Shown: positions 49,400-60,975, counted from the stretch's first letter. The stretch: DNA of 64,000 nucleotides from Ridgeia piscesae (GCA_025642075.2 JAODUO010000054.1:231001-295000), one strand, 5' to 3'. Numbers and translations are program-made. The notes: generated by a model from the letters alone, not told the origin.

Positions 49400-50219
49400 T
49401 ACATACATACATAATTATAGTGTCGAACTGCAAATACTTCTTTACTACACAAACTACGTTGGCACTATGGCATCAACACAGTTGTCTTTATATATCGACC
49501 CTGGTTCTAAAATGGTCGTAAAATAATAGATGTGTTAAACAAATGTAATTATTAGTAATTATTGTTAAACATATCAGTATAAAACATAAAGGTAACAAAG
49601 CTCACAGTTACTGCTGCGAGTGGCCGCTCGGCGATTATTGTAAACACTGAACAGTGACATTTTAAAGTTGGTTCTAAAATATACTTGGGTTGCGTTGTCG
49701 CGCTTAAATTTTTACGGGTGTTAAAAACGTTCCAGTTGACGTTTCAATGCAATAAAATATTACGTTTTTTTATAAATCACTCACGGATTATGGCGCACTA
49801 CTGTCACGTGATTTACGCTTGCTATAAAAAATATACCACAAAACTTGTTTGTCTGGTGTTAATTTGTGACAAATTACTTTGCTGATAGATTATATACATC
49901 CCAATGAACAACCCGTAGAATTTATACCATAAATGCTTTGTCTTTTCGCTGGACAGTGATGATTTTACATTTATTGCGCGATCGCAGAAACGTCAACAGG
50001 AACGTTTTTAACGCCCGGAAAAATGTAAAAGATGTAATTTAGACTGTGTAGCATAACTTTACAACAACAAAAACGTATAACCAACAGGTACACTCCTTTT
50101 AAAGTAAACCGCCAGTGCGTGGATCACTGCGCGTGTATGAATATTCATTATAATCAAGCTGCATAATTAACCATAATTAATTTATTGTTGTCCCTAAAGT
50201 CAATATTAGAATTGTGACC
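49400..50219. other. Stretch without recognisable genes
   Basis: AT-rich with only short frames and no motif recognised. Confidence 0.5.
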
Positions 50220-50475
50220 AGGCTTTTGCTGTGGTTGCGCCTACTCTTTGGAATATGCTTCCTTCTAATGTTAAATCAGTTGAAAATATTGCTAAGTTCC
50301 GCCGTCATTTACAGACGTAACTTTACAACCTTGTCTATCCACCATAGCTACCTGGCGTATCAATCAATTTGATGACGACTGGATTTGTTTATTGAATCTG
50401 AGATCGATTGACCCTTTGATGTTGATGCGTCTCTGAGCTTGGTTTCTAAAGATTCAGGCGCAATAGTAATACTAT
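50220..50475 (+). mobile_element. Non-LTR retrotransposon 3' fragment
   Basis: Plus-strand peptide FAVVAPTLWNMLPSNVKSV then FRRHLQT, the standard last motif of jockey/CR1-like RT proteins. It is followed by a 3' UTR that aligns with 33858-33985. Heavily 5' truncated. Confidence 0.75.
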
Positions 50476-50559
50476 AGCTTTATTTGCCATTTTCAACATG
50501 CAAGTACACTTCACGTTATACAATGTGTTCCGACTTTGTGTCACGTAGTGGCTATATGC

Positions 50560-50945
50560 AATAAAATGAAATATGATAAATAAATATATAATATATATAA
50601 AATATTCTTAAAAATTATCAATACAAAAATTATTATTTTGATGGAATAAATAAAAATATATCTCAGATGTTCTTTGACATGATTTATTATCTATTTAAGT
50701 TACTAAATAAATATATCTAAAATTCCTTTTAAAATAACACAATGATCTATTTAAAATGTATTATGTTAAGCCAATAAATACATAAATATTACAATGTGTT
50801 TAAAATCTCTTTTTGAATAAAATATAAATAAAATTGATTTTTTTTAAATCGAATACGTCCAAATTAGATTATAAATTATATTTAAAATTAGATTAATAAT
50901 AGTATTAAAATTATATTAAAATTATTAAATTTATTATTTTAAGAT
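50560..50945. other. Extremely AT-rich block
   Basis: About 390 bp almost devoid of G and C (TAAATAAATATATAA-type words). No gene. Confidence 0.7.
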
Positions 50946-50999
50946 TTCACAATTTGGTGTTGAGCGCTATCGATCCGCTATTTGAGTACAGGTACAACT

Positions 51000-51640
51000 A
51001 CACTCCACACGCGATCGGTCCGGTAACACCAACCAGCGCCATTAAAAGAATAAACCCGCCAGAGTGTTGAAAACAGCCAAGTTAACATTCCGAGATCGCT
51101 GCCGCTATGTTACATATTTCATTCCTGATAAGGCTGCCACGGCACGGGGGTATAACAATTTTTAAAGCGATTTGTTTTCGTACGGATGCTTCAAAAACGT
51201 TTGCCTGATGGTAATAATTTTAACAGATGATGAGCGGGGTGATTTGGTCTGAGATAAAATTACCAGCTCTTTTTTATCTGTCGTTATATATAGCTGTTAG
51301 AGAGGTGAGTGCATTGCCGACAATTTTGGAAGCTGTTTTCAGTACTCTGTCAAGCCTGCTCCTCTGGCGCTGGCTGATGCCGCCGAACCACACATATTAT
51401 ATTTAGAATGCAAGAATACTCTCAATAGCAGAACGATTGAACTGAACAAGAATCTCCCTCCTCAGCTCGAACTACTTTAGTTTGCGCAGGAAGTGCAGCC
51501 TTTATTGAGACGTTTTCACGACTGCATCTGTATTATTTTCCCATCCCAAGTCACTATTATCGTGTCCAGAAATTTGAAACAGTCTACACTTTCGATAGCT
51601 TCACCATTAATAATAATGGGAGCAACTGGGGTTTTCCTCA
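51000..51640 (-). pseudogene. Non-LTR RT C-terminal remnant
   Basis: Minus strand from 51640: PVAPIIINGEAIESVDCFKF, a degraded FLG..I block, then SAIESILA-like, RVLKTASKIVG-like, then HHLLKLLPSGKRF and IRTKTNRFKN near 51200-51130. These are the thumb/C-terminal motifs of the same broad RT family as 35.3-36.1 kb. Several frame changes. Confidence 0.7.
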
Positions 51641-51674
51641 TGTGCTAAACCCAAAAGCCCTCACTGATAAGCTG

Positions 51675-52249
51675 GACCCATTAACTGAAAAAACTATCCC
51701 AGCTTAACGAACGGTTGGATAAGAAAGACGAGTATATTGCTGCTCTAGAGGCAAGACTGTCCTCAGTGGAGGCTCTTGACCAACTAGAACAATATTCAAT
51801 AAAAACAAATCTACTATTCTTCGGAATCCCCGATCAGAGTTGGGGGAAGATACCACCGGCAAGCTGCTGTCTATTGTGAACGAAACAATGGGAGTCACAC
51901 CTCCCATTGTGAGCGCCGACTTAGTGACAAGTCATCGGCTCGGACGGCGCATGCCAGGTGCAGACGCGCAAACTCGACCACGGCCAGTGATCGTCAAATT
52001 TGCAACGACCCACGTGCGCGACGTGGTCATCCGTGCGAGACGCCGCTTGCGTGAAAGCGGCGATGGACCGACGGTGTACGTCAACGAAGACCTGACACGT
52101 CGGCGGGCGGCGTTGGCCAATAAGTCGAAACAACTGAAGAAGTCAAGAAAAAATCAATGACTGTTGGACCTTCAACGGAAAAGTTATAGCAAAAACTATA
52201 GACGGCGTTGTGAAAGATATCCGGTCTGACCTTGACTTAACTGGGTATT
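51675..52249 (+). pseudogene. Retrotransposon ORF1 protein (coiled coil plus RRM-like domain)
   Basis: KLSQLNERLDKKDEYIAALE starts a coiled-coil, followed by LEQYSIKTNLLFFGIPDQS, the usual entry to the RRM-like RNA-binding domain of L1-type ORF1 proteins. A frameshift near 51840 leads to GEDTTGKLLSIVNETMGV, then HRLGRRMPG, RPRPVIVKFATTHVRDVV and VYVNEDLTRRRAALA. Another break near 52160 leads to FNGKVIAKTIDGVVKDI and a stop. The protein would bind the element's RNA. It is inactivated by two frameshifts. Confidence 0.8.
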
Positions 52250-52439
52250 GAACCGGCGACGCTGATTGATAACCTACAACCTGAATCTGGTGATATCAAT
52301 CATTTCTTATTTTATGTTTGGATCCACAAAAGTGAGCTAGTATTACCTGCAGAAACAATTTTGTAAACTGAGCAAACAATATGTTCCGGTATTCGTGATA
52401 ATTGTTTATGTATGGTTCTGCTGGCTGTATTAACCTGTT

Positions 52440-52790
52440 AAGCTGTTTAATATTTGTTTACAGTGCTGTCATCATATGTAGATATACAAACTTGCGGTTG
52501 TGTCGACAGCCATAACTAAGGGCAGACAGAATTGTTTGACTGCGCCATTGCTATGTTCAGTTATACATAATACATTTGTCTGATTATGTTGACTAAGCTA
52601 ACACTTTTTGTGGATACAGTTTTGTTTACAGTGCTACCACTATGTGGAGATGTACATGTTTTTGGTTGTGTCACTATGCACAGACACATTTGTTGTTGAC
52701 TGCGCTATCGTCATGTGCAGTTTTGTAATCGTCTAAATATGTATTTCAAGTTAACTGTTTTCTCCCTCTGAACATCTCATGATGTCATTA
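52440..52790. repeat. Imperfect tandem duplication in the retrotransposon spacer
   Basis: TTGTTTACAGTGCTGTCATC near 52455 and TTGTTTACAGTGCTACCACT near 52624 start two roughly 169-bp related units, each with GGTTGTGTC and a GCGC(C/T)AT motif. Confidence 0.6.
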
Positions 52791-53164
52791 ACTCAGAGCC
52801 TAATTAGCTTTTCCTTTTTTTAATGTTTGTTTATATAAATCAATGCGATGGTTATCTCTATTCAATTACAAGCTCTGAAATATATTAATACTTTACTAAG
52901 AACTGTAATGTGCTTTGAAATGTACAACTCAATTAATTGTATTCCGTATATCTATCACAATATATTTATACAAAGACTCGTTTTTAATGACAGTATAACG
53001 AAATCATTTCAATTAATCGAAAATGACTTCGGATGAAGCTTTCCTCTTCTATTCAGGAGGTATTCTAAACAGCTGCTTAACAAATATATTACAAATAAAT
53101 GAAAATGACATAAACGAGCAAGAAATAATTCGTCGTTCGCCATACTATGATTTCGACCAGTAAA

Positions 53165-53760
53165 TTAGCTAAGGAAAATAAAAACTGTTTTTAGTATTTT
53201 AAATACAAATATACAGTCTGTAAATATCAAGCGTTCTGAATTTGAGGCATTCATAGAAGAACTAAATACTGTAAACTTTAAGTTTAGTGTAATATGTCTT
53301 CAAGAGACAAAGATAGATGAAAGTGAGGATATATCACCATTTCATTTACAAGGCTATGACTGTATATCACAGGGTAAAACATGTACCAGCAAAGGAGGGC
53401 TGATAATATACGTAGATGACCAGTATAAATCAAAAGTAACATTTAACCTCAATACCTATGAACACTGGGAAGGTTTGATAGTTAAAGTACAGGGTAATGC
53501 TTTATCTAACATGTTTACTATTGGAAATATATATCGATCTCCGAGAACGCGAAATGAAGACTTAAAGGTATCTATAGATGAATTTACACACATTTTATCG
53601 AGATTGGATAACTGTAATAATGATATCATTATTGCCGGGGACTGTAATATTAACTTACTTAAACTAAATGAAAATGACATGTTTAGTAGCTTCTTTGACA
53701 CAATGATATCGCATAGTCTGTACCTCAAATAACACTAACCACTAGATTTACTATGACAAC
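53165..53760 (+). pseudogene. Retrotransposon apurinic-type endonuclease domain
   Basis: Blocks in order: NIQSVNIKRSEFEAFIEELN, ICLQETKID (catalytic Glu), GYDCISQGKT, GGLIIYVDDQY, IGNIYRSPRTRNED, DIIIAGDCNINLL (GDFN-like, Phe replaced by Cys) and TLIDNLFC (in place of LDLV). These are the hallmark motifs of the domain that nicks target DNA. One or two frame breaks precede the last block. Confidence 0.85.
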
Positions 53761-55774
53761 TGGAACCCTGATAGATAATTTATTTTGTACACTTCATAAA
53801 TCAATATAAGAAAATACCACAGGGTTATTACGTAAACGAATTTCCAATCACCAACCGTATTTTATGATTATCATAATACTGAAAAGTTTCATTCCCCTCC
53901 CCTAAATATGTAAAAATACATACCGTAGATGCGGACGGAATTATAAGTGTTACGAATGAAATAAAATCAGGTAACATTTATGACAAACTAAATAAAAATC
54001 CAACTGTTGACCCAAATTGTAATTATGATATAATATACAAAGAAATTATACGTGCTAAAACTATGCATATGCCAAACAAGTTAGTAAAATTTAATATATA
54101 CAAACATAAGAAATCTACATGAATCACCCATGGTATGTTAAAATCAATCAGATATCGAGACAAAATTTACAAACAGTTAAAATTAACAAATCCAAGTTCA
54201 AATAATTATGAAAATTATTAAAATTAATCTAAAAACCTATAACACAATATTAAAGAAAAACATTCGGGCGGATAAGCAAATTTATTTTGAATCTCTTTTT
54301 TCACTTTTTAAGAATGGTATATGAAATACATGGAAAACAATAAATGAATGTTTGTCAAAAAATATCCAAAAACGTTTTCCAATTCATTTTGAAGATAATG
54401 GCAATCAAATGTCATACAAACAAATAATTGCTGATACATTTAATAACCATTTCTCAAATATAGCTCAGACTATTGTAAATGAAATCAGGTATGAAGGCAC
54501 CAAGATTTTAGTTATTACCTAAATAGACAAATACACCCAATTGTTTAAATAAACAATGTAGATGAATTGGCAGTAATGAAAATAATACATAATTTACCAA
54601 CAAAACAAAGTTTTCCTTTTTGTTAAACATTTGAACCTGCAGTCATTGCGTACCTAAAAAAGATAAGCAAATTCTTACTTTAAAAATCTATAATATAAAT
54701 ATCGAAAAAGCGGATGAATAAAATTTTCTAGGATTAACTCTGGACACAAATCTTACATGGGAAAAACACGTAAATAAAATTGCAAATAAATGTTACAATA
54801 CTACAGGCGTTCTAAACAAACTAAGGCTTGTACTCCCGCAGACAAAATAACACTTCTATACAATTCTCTAATCCTATCACATATTAATTATTGTATTATG
54901 GTTTGGGGATATAAAGGTAGTCGAATATTGAGAATTAAAAAAGGCAGTTAGAATATAATAACATTGAACAAGTACAATTCACACACAGAACCACTTTTTA
55001 AAACACTTCAAATATTGCAAGTAGATGATCAATTAAAATTGCAAAACATTTTTCTATAAATATAGGCATGGTAATTTGCCAGTTTACTTATTAAGTTGGA
55101 ATGTTATCCCCAGTTATAATATACACGGTCATGATACCCGCAAAGCTACACATATACACACATCTATGACAAGACATGAGTCTTGCCAAAAAGTGTTGGA
55201 AATGCAATTTGCGTCACATTATAAATGATACTCCAGAATTAGTTTTGAAGAAATAAATTGTTACTCACAGTTTACGTGGATATGCGTATTACTTTAAAAG
55301 TATCTCTTACAAATATATCAAAAGTATGTACACTATCTGATTGTTACATATGCCAGTTAAATACACAAAGTCATTAGAATATTAACATGCACATATATCG
55401 ATAGATACAAAGACATGTTACATGTATTTTTTTTATTATCACTTAATTAGTTCTACTTGTACTACAGAGAAGCATATACACATGCGTCAGAGATAGATTT
55501 AACTATAAAGTGATAAAAATCGTATTGAAGTAAAAAAAAAGTATACATTCGTGAGAGGTTAACTATATGTATAATTACTACGAGTGGCTCCTGTGATAGC
55601 GACTTTTCAGTCTTAACAAGAACCACTGACCCCCATTTCACAGTTCTGTTTTAAATTATTTATGATGACGTTTTGTTTATGTTCACCTTATGATTATTGA
55701 TTCATGTACTTATTAGGGTCAAAAATAAACATATTGTTCTTGTTCTCCCTATCGACGTGTCATAAATGTTCATG

Positions 55775-56848
55775 TTAACGCGTTTCCAAGTGATGGTCAA
55801 CGTCTCGGCGATAACGAAACGAGCCCGTAAGACGTGACGTCATTCTACGAACGCAGCCGGCTGTTACAAGTCCTCGTTGGATGCAACGATGAAACAAGGC
55901 GACCAACTCGCACCGGAAGTGAGCTCCCGTCAGACTGTAGAGGAAGAAGTTGACGGCGTGATTGGCGTATCGCAGAAGAAGCAGATATCCAAGTACATCA
56001 TACTGATCCTGTAGAGACATTGGCCAGTTGGGAATAGTGACGTAGAACACATGAGCGGGAGCGAAGCAGACAATGAACGCGAACGACACGGCTAGACACA
56101 TGACAGTTGTGTGTCTAACGATCGAGTCTCGCGCGGTCGTTTGCACCAAGTTTCGACGTAGTGTTCTTATTATCGCCCAGTTACACACAATAACGATAAC
56201 TATCGGGATCACGCCCGACGTAACGAAGTTAATCATTGGTCGGTAATTGTTCACGTAATCCCGGTAGCGTAACGGTGCAGTGCAAATGACGTCGTCCGAA
56301 TCAGTATCAACGACAAGATATTGTACGAAGAAGAGATCGATGTTCTTGACGAAGGCCAACACCAGCAGCGACCCGCAGCACAAGCCGGCGTTGCGCGGGG
56401 TGCACAGACGTAGCTTGAGTAGCGGAAAGCGGACGACGACGCAGCGCTCGACAGTGAACGCGACAATGAACCATGTTGAAGTGTTTAGTAGTGTGAAAAG
56501 AACCGACATGGTGACGCGACACGCCAATCTACTGGTATCGTTAAACCACCAACCCCAAGCTCTACCTGGGTACATGGCCACTGAGGCGACCATCAGCACG
56601 AGACTGTCACCGACGGCCAGGGCGCTCAAGTAGACGTTGGCCGACGTCCGCACGAGTCCGTCCCACCTCAGCACGAGCAGCACGAGCGTGTTACCGACGA
56701 GTCCCATCATGCACAACGGCGGCCAGCCGTACCGCCATATGTTGGCGAACACATCGAAAACAAAACCACCCGTGTTGCTATCATTAGACGTAACTACGTC
56801 GTCTAGAACCGACGACGCCGTCGACATTAAAGCAGTGACATTTGCCAT
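55775..56848 (-). CDS. Class A (rhodopsin-type) GPCR, intronless, paralogue 2
   Basis: 357 residues from MANVTALMST, chosen because it aligns exactly with the start of paralogue 1. Two ATGs at 56917 and 56914 are in frame and would add 23 or 22 residues. The seven TM segments and the special motifs are the same as in paralogue 1: LAVGD in TM2, VERCVVVRFPL after TM3, NHAVNFFLY in TM7, and the two extracellular Cys. TM6 has CFAPAHVFY. The C-tail is longer and basic (VRRMTSRLTGSFRYRRD). Sequence identity to paralogue 1 is high across the membrane core, implying a fairly recent duplication. Ligand unknown. The ORF is uninterrupted, so probably functional. Confidence 0.9.
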   Translation of the reverse strand: MANVTALMSTASSVLDDVVTSNDSNTGGFVFDVFANIWRYGWPPLCMMGLVGNTLVLLVLRWDGLVRTSANVYLSALAVGDSLVLMVASVAMYPGRAWGWWFNDTSRLACRVTMSVLFTLLNTSTWFIVAFTVERCVVVRFPLLKLRLCTPRNAGLCCGSLLVLAFVKNIDLFFVQYLVVDTDSDDVICTAPLRYRDYVNNYRPMINFVTSGVIPIVIVIVCNWAIIRTLRRNLVQTTARDSIVRHTTVMCLAVSFAFIVCFAPAHVFYVTIPNWPMSLQDQYDVLGYLLLLRYANHAVNFFLYSLTGAHFRCELVALFHRCIQRGLVTAGCVRRMTSRLTGSFRYRRDVDHHLETR

Positions 56849-57085
56849 TGTCCGTCTCGAAACTGTTAACAGATGGATGAATAAAAGTGAGAATGTACTT
56901 GATTCCAGCGGCATCATCGGTTTTATACCAACACTGCCAATCCCCGTGTTGACATTGACACTGGTGTTGGGGATTTGCCATTACTTTAAATTCTGCACCG
57001 GTTTCGTTAATGAGTGGAATAGTTTATTCCACGACATAACCGGCCGAGTTAATGTTTTGTTGTTTTATTAGGCGGATTCTTAAAT
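56849..57085 (-). promoter_or_regulatory. Upstream region of GPCR 2, conserved in its paralogue
   Basis: Aligns with 49140-49395 and keeps the palindrome GTGGAA....TTCCAC at 57014-57032 and TTGTTTTATTAGGCGGATTC. The similarity ends just before the TA tract, which marks the edge of the duplicated segment. Confidence 0.55.
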
Positions 57086-57093
57086 TGGCTGGT

Positions 57094-57098
57094 TCTTA

Positions 57099-57162
<64 letters not shown>
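57094..57162. repeat. (TA)n tract
   Basis: TA dinucleotides with one phase change near 57106, right at the edge of the duplicated GPCR segment. Confidence 0.95.
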
Positions 57163-57164
<2 letters not shown>

Positions 57165-57762
57165 TAAACTGAACGCTTACATTTAATACCGACATGACAA
57201 CCAAGTTCATTGACCAATGTAGCTGTCTGTTCACCAAAACCATTCACAGAATGCGTCAAAATTTGAAAGTAAGAGAGACATGACATATTATTAAAGAGAC
57301 ACTAACCCAAAGCCCCTACATAACATCAGCCTATAGCCAGCAACCACATTCCTCACGCGACTCTCCCAAACCTGCTGACAAAGACGATGACAAATACCAA
57401 CATGTAGTCAGTTTGATGAAACAATAATTAAACATCCCTACCTGAAAGAGCAAAAAGGCAACAGTTTGGTGATATACACCTAAAAGAGTTTACACAAGCT
57501 AACCATTTGCATCTACAATCAATTTTTTCACATTAGTAGTTTCCTCAGGAAGTGGTGTTAAAGTGGGAAAATCTAGCTAAGTCACCGACACCATAAACAG
57601 GCCCATCTTGGTCCATGCAACCATTCAAAACCCAGCTTCTATTTGCATTTTGGAAAAGTATTACGTCACAAAGTCGTTTGCTGGTTCAGCTGCCATAACA
57701 GAGAGCCAAGCGGTTCGCTAAAAGAGCCTTACGTCGGTTTACAACGAAATCGCGACAGCAAT
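57163..57762. other. Stretch without recognisable genes
   Basis: Short frames only. The plus-strand frame from 57643 runs into the THAP-like start at 57763 but has no motif of its own. Confidence 0.4.
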
Positions 57763-57876
57763 ATGCCACACTGTTCCTCATATGCTTGTAGAAACAGCAC
57801 AGTGAAAGACAATATCAATAAGATGTCTTTTTGTTACCCTTTCAATCGACAAGAACTGAAACAGTGGTCCAGTTGA
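57763..57876 (+). pseudogene. THAP-domain N-terminal fragment
   Basis: ATG opens MPHCSSYACRNSTVKD, then MSFCYPFNRQELKQW before a stop. This is the pattern of a THAP zinc finger, whose C2CH signature begins M-P-x-C-x(3-4)-C-x-N and continues SF..FP.....L..W. The second half (the AVPTIF-like C-x2-H part) is not recovered in any frame. THAP domains bind DNA and occur both in host regulators and in P-element/Kolobok-type transposases. The fragment is 37 codons long and lies about 50 bp from a long-TIR element, so a transposon origin is likely. Confidence 0.5.
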
Positions 57877-57924
57877 ATCATTGGGACAGTCACAGACACA
57901 GTGCGGATGCCAGACGACTGGGTT

Positions 57925-59375
57925 GGATTGACCTAACCATGAAAACGATCACCACCCGCCGCCAAACCTCTCCTCACCTATCTTACATACATATACATAT
58001 ACTACGTTATAACAAAATCACTTGCATTCCTCTAACGAAGAAAATTCACAAAACAAACGCGCAGATATCGACGGCAACTTCGTCGGCCGCTCTGCGGTAC
58101 CGTAAAATCGCTATATAAGTTATCTTTTCACACAATGCCGTTAGAGTGTTTGTGTGCGCGAATATTTATAAACTTTACTTACTGCATTCGCACGCGCGAA
58201 ATTAATTACTTATAAATTATATAATAATAATTATTATTATCATCACTATGATTTGCAGGAAATAATAAGTGTTATTATAATATAATAATATTTTATTTAT
58301 GTAGTGCCACATCCAAAATTGGTTGTGACGCTTCACAATATGACGCTATTAAAAATACATAATATAACATTACATAACAACAATAGTGATAAATGAATGT
58401 AAAGGTAATAAATAATTAAAATGGTAAAATAATTATGACGTAACAATAATTTTCATTCAGCACATATACACATAATTGCATAAGAACATTTTATTGAAGC
58501 TATTTTTTATACTTATGAATGATATTTCCACCACCAGATATGTAATAATAATAAATTTTTGACAAGACACTTTATTAATTATCGGGACAATAAATCACTG
58601 AAATTTTTACAAAATATGAATATATGGGAAATACATGGTGATAGAAAAAGAAGATTTTGGTGCATTTAAAAATAATAATATTAATGTGTTATTGTTTTAC
58701 TTATTATTGTTAAAAACATCGCTTATGTAATATAAGCTTGCATGCTCGCAGTACACAAGAAATATTGTTAAAATAAACAATGTGACATCATTGAGCAACA
58801 CGTAATTTCCATACCTCTTTTATGACGAATAGGCAATTTTAGATAATTATGCAGACACATGACAGACACTGTGAGTAGCATATTTCTTATTGCATATACA
58901 TTAATAACAGTATGTTGTGAAGCGCCATAAACAATTATGGATATGGCGCTATATAAAATAAACTATTAAAATTATATATATTTTTTTTATTAAATTGTTA
59001 CTTTTAATCAACTCTATTACCAAAGCGTTGCCTTTGTTTGCCGTTTAACAGTTTCTGCAGACCATAGTGATGCTGCTAATTATTATTATATTATTTGTAA
59101 TTAATTAAACTAATTCGCGCATGCAAATGCAGTAAATTTTCTAAATATTCGCGCGCACAACGGTATTTTGTGTAAAGCTAACTTATAATAGCAAGTTTAC
59201 GGTAGTCAAAGTTGTCGAGTTGCCTCCCGTCGAGGTTTGCGCGTTTCGTTTGTGAATTTTCTTCGTTAGAGGATTACAAGTGATTTTTTGTAATGTAATG
59301 TACGTATATGTATGTAAGAAATGTGAGGAAAAAATGTGCGGCTCTTGGTGGTCGTTTTCGTGGTTAGGTCAGAAA
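57925..59375. mobile_element. About 1.45-kb element with very long terminal inverted repeats
   Basis: The left end starts near TGACCTAACCATGAAAACGA (57930) and the right end is its inverted counterpart, TCGTTTTCGTGGTTAGGTCA (about 59350-59370). Complementarity continues inward through CTCTAACGAAGAAAATTCAC (58031-58050 against 59255-59275) and ATATTTATAAACTTTACTT-type sequence to at least 58259/59066. It resumes at 58285-58365 against 58895-58965. No ORF of note is inside. This fits a non-autonomous DNA transposon or foldback element. Confidence 0.75.
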
Positions 59376-59558
59376 GTAACAGATATAATAGGGTAGGGTG
59401 GTGCATGGAGCCCCCCATAAGGTACAATGGGCATAGTTATTCGTGAACTTATAATTTTGTCGTCCTGATACTGTCATGCGATTGTCATATGGTTATGCTA
59501 TATAATACCAAAGCATTTGTGACTTTTAACAATAACGATTATAATTGTTATTTAAAAG
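59376..59558. other. Short stretch, nothing recognised
   Basis: Includes GGAGCCCCCCATAAGGTACA, possibly related to the GC-rich hairpin that follows. Confidence 0.3.
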
Positions 59559-59564
59559 TATTGT

Positions 59565-59660
59565 CCCAAGGGGGCCTCTTGCCCCATACATGGGGCAAGA
59601 CGCCCTCTTGTGTGGGCCATAAGGTCCCCGGGGGTTCCTTGCCCCATAGACAGGTTCACT
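59565..59660. repeat. GC-rich hairpin with CTTGCCCCAT repeats
   Basis: CTTGCCCCATACATGGGGCA and following AG form a perfect inverted repeat (59578-59599), nested in GGGGGCC...GACGCCC. CTTGCCCCATA recurs at 59639. It stands out against the AT-rich surroundings. Confidence 0.7.
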
Positions 59661-60489
59661 GTATAACATACGAATGCCAAAATGAAAAAAAATCGTGATC
59701 AACATGAAAATATTCTGTGTGTAGTATCTTATGCAATACAATAATTTAATCTACTTAATCATGACAGTCCTTAACTGGCAGGTAAAATAACTGTGCCGGT
59801 GCAAAAGATATGAATACCGAAATACTCGATATCAACCGGAAAATGACTTATAGGTATTACCTTGTCCAACATAGTTACCTAACCAACATAATTATGACAG
59901 TCCTTCATGTTTAGGTAACATAACATCTAAGTTGTCATGTAATACAGTCGACTGACTGTTTTCAACTGTCCTCCAAAGCTAGGAATGCTGCTTTCAGAAT
60001 GTCGTAGCCATATGCACCCTGCTCCGTATTGCGCTTGTATGTGCGAACCATATCGAAAACATATTGCCCACTAAGCAAGTAATCACATAACATGCAGGTC
60101 TACAAATACTACATCTATATAAATTATGAATGTCTAATACGCATGCACAGTTCACGCGCCGACTAAGAAGACTTAAATACATAATTTTGTTTCAAAAATG
60201 ACGTAGTCTATAGACTTTCTATGGCTATGTGTTCTAGATTTATTTCCTTGTAAACAGCTGACGTTAAAAATGTGATTGTTGCTGGAAGTTGTTATTTTTA
60301 TTAACTCTGTTAACCCCATGTGATCAAACCATTGACTTTTGTTTCCCTTTAATTTAACATAGGTGATGTGGCGTTGGCGTTCAACCAGTAACTTCACAAC
60401 ATGTAACATTGCATATTACAATTTATAAATTCACGATAGGAAGTGACATTTTCCCTGTGCAAGATCCACTGGATTAATTTCTTTGGTTA
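59661..60489. other. Stretch without recognisable genes
   Basis: A motif, ATGACAGTCCTT..., occurs twice (59761, 59894) with AGGTAA(C/A)ATAAC following. Otherwise nothing supported. Confidence 0.4.
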
Positions 60490-60975
60490 CAATGTGGAAT
60501 ACAGCAGGGGCAAACGCTTGGAGGAAAGTCGAAGGGATAGTGGGAGATAAACGCCTATCACGTAAACATACAGGAAATGTGCTCAGCTCATGTGTTACCC
60601 CGGCATACATGAATGCACTAGAGACGATAACACTAACAGAAAAACAACCGGAGAAGGTCCAGGTTTGCGGAAAACAACCTGGTAAAACATATTCGTGGGA
60701 GTTAAGAGAGCTGACAAAATAAATGGATGAAATGAGAGTGGAGGTTGGAGTGAAGGAAAGTTCTAAGAAGAAATTGGTAAGGAGTACATGGGCTGGCCAT
60801 GTGGAAAACATCTGAAATGACAAACTGGCAAAGAGAACAGATGCCCAGTAAATGGAGGGGAAATGTAGGCGAGGAAGACCGAAATTGCGATGGGAGATTG
60901 CATTAAAAGTGACCTAGAAAGAGTGGGAGAAGAATTGAAAAAAATGATAGAAGGGATTGGACACTTTTGACAGAT
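60490..60975 (+). pseudogene. RTE-like RT C-terminal fragment, copy B
   Basis: Plus strand: AGANAWRKVEGIVGDKRLSR, VTPAYMNALETIT, ELRELTK, MDEMRVEVGVKESS, KKLVRSTWAGHVEN, then GKCRRGRPKLRWE-like and DLERVGEE. It is the same protein region as 41945-42425, with different frame breaks. The RT core is absent, so this is a strongly 5'-truncated insertion. Confidence 0.8.

Larger units (their letters stand above)
51650..55750 (+). mobile_element. Decayed non-LTR retrotransposon, nearly full length (ORF1-endonuclease-RT tail)
   Basis: Order on the plus strand: ORF1 (51675-52249), a spacer, apurinic-type endonuclease (53165-53760), a degraded linker region, an RT C-terminal part (54640-55250) and a 3' UTR (55560-55750) like that at 41.74 kb. 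The RT palm with its FADD box is missing, probably through a deletion near 54625. Stops and frameshifts are present in each part. It lies between the two GPCR paralogues in the opposite orientation. It is bounded on the left by the minus-strand RT remnant and ends about 25 bp from the second GPCR stop codon. Confidence 0.8.
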
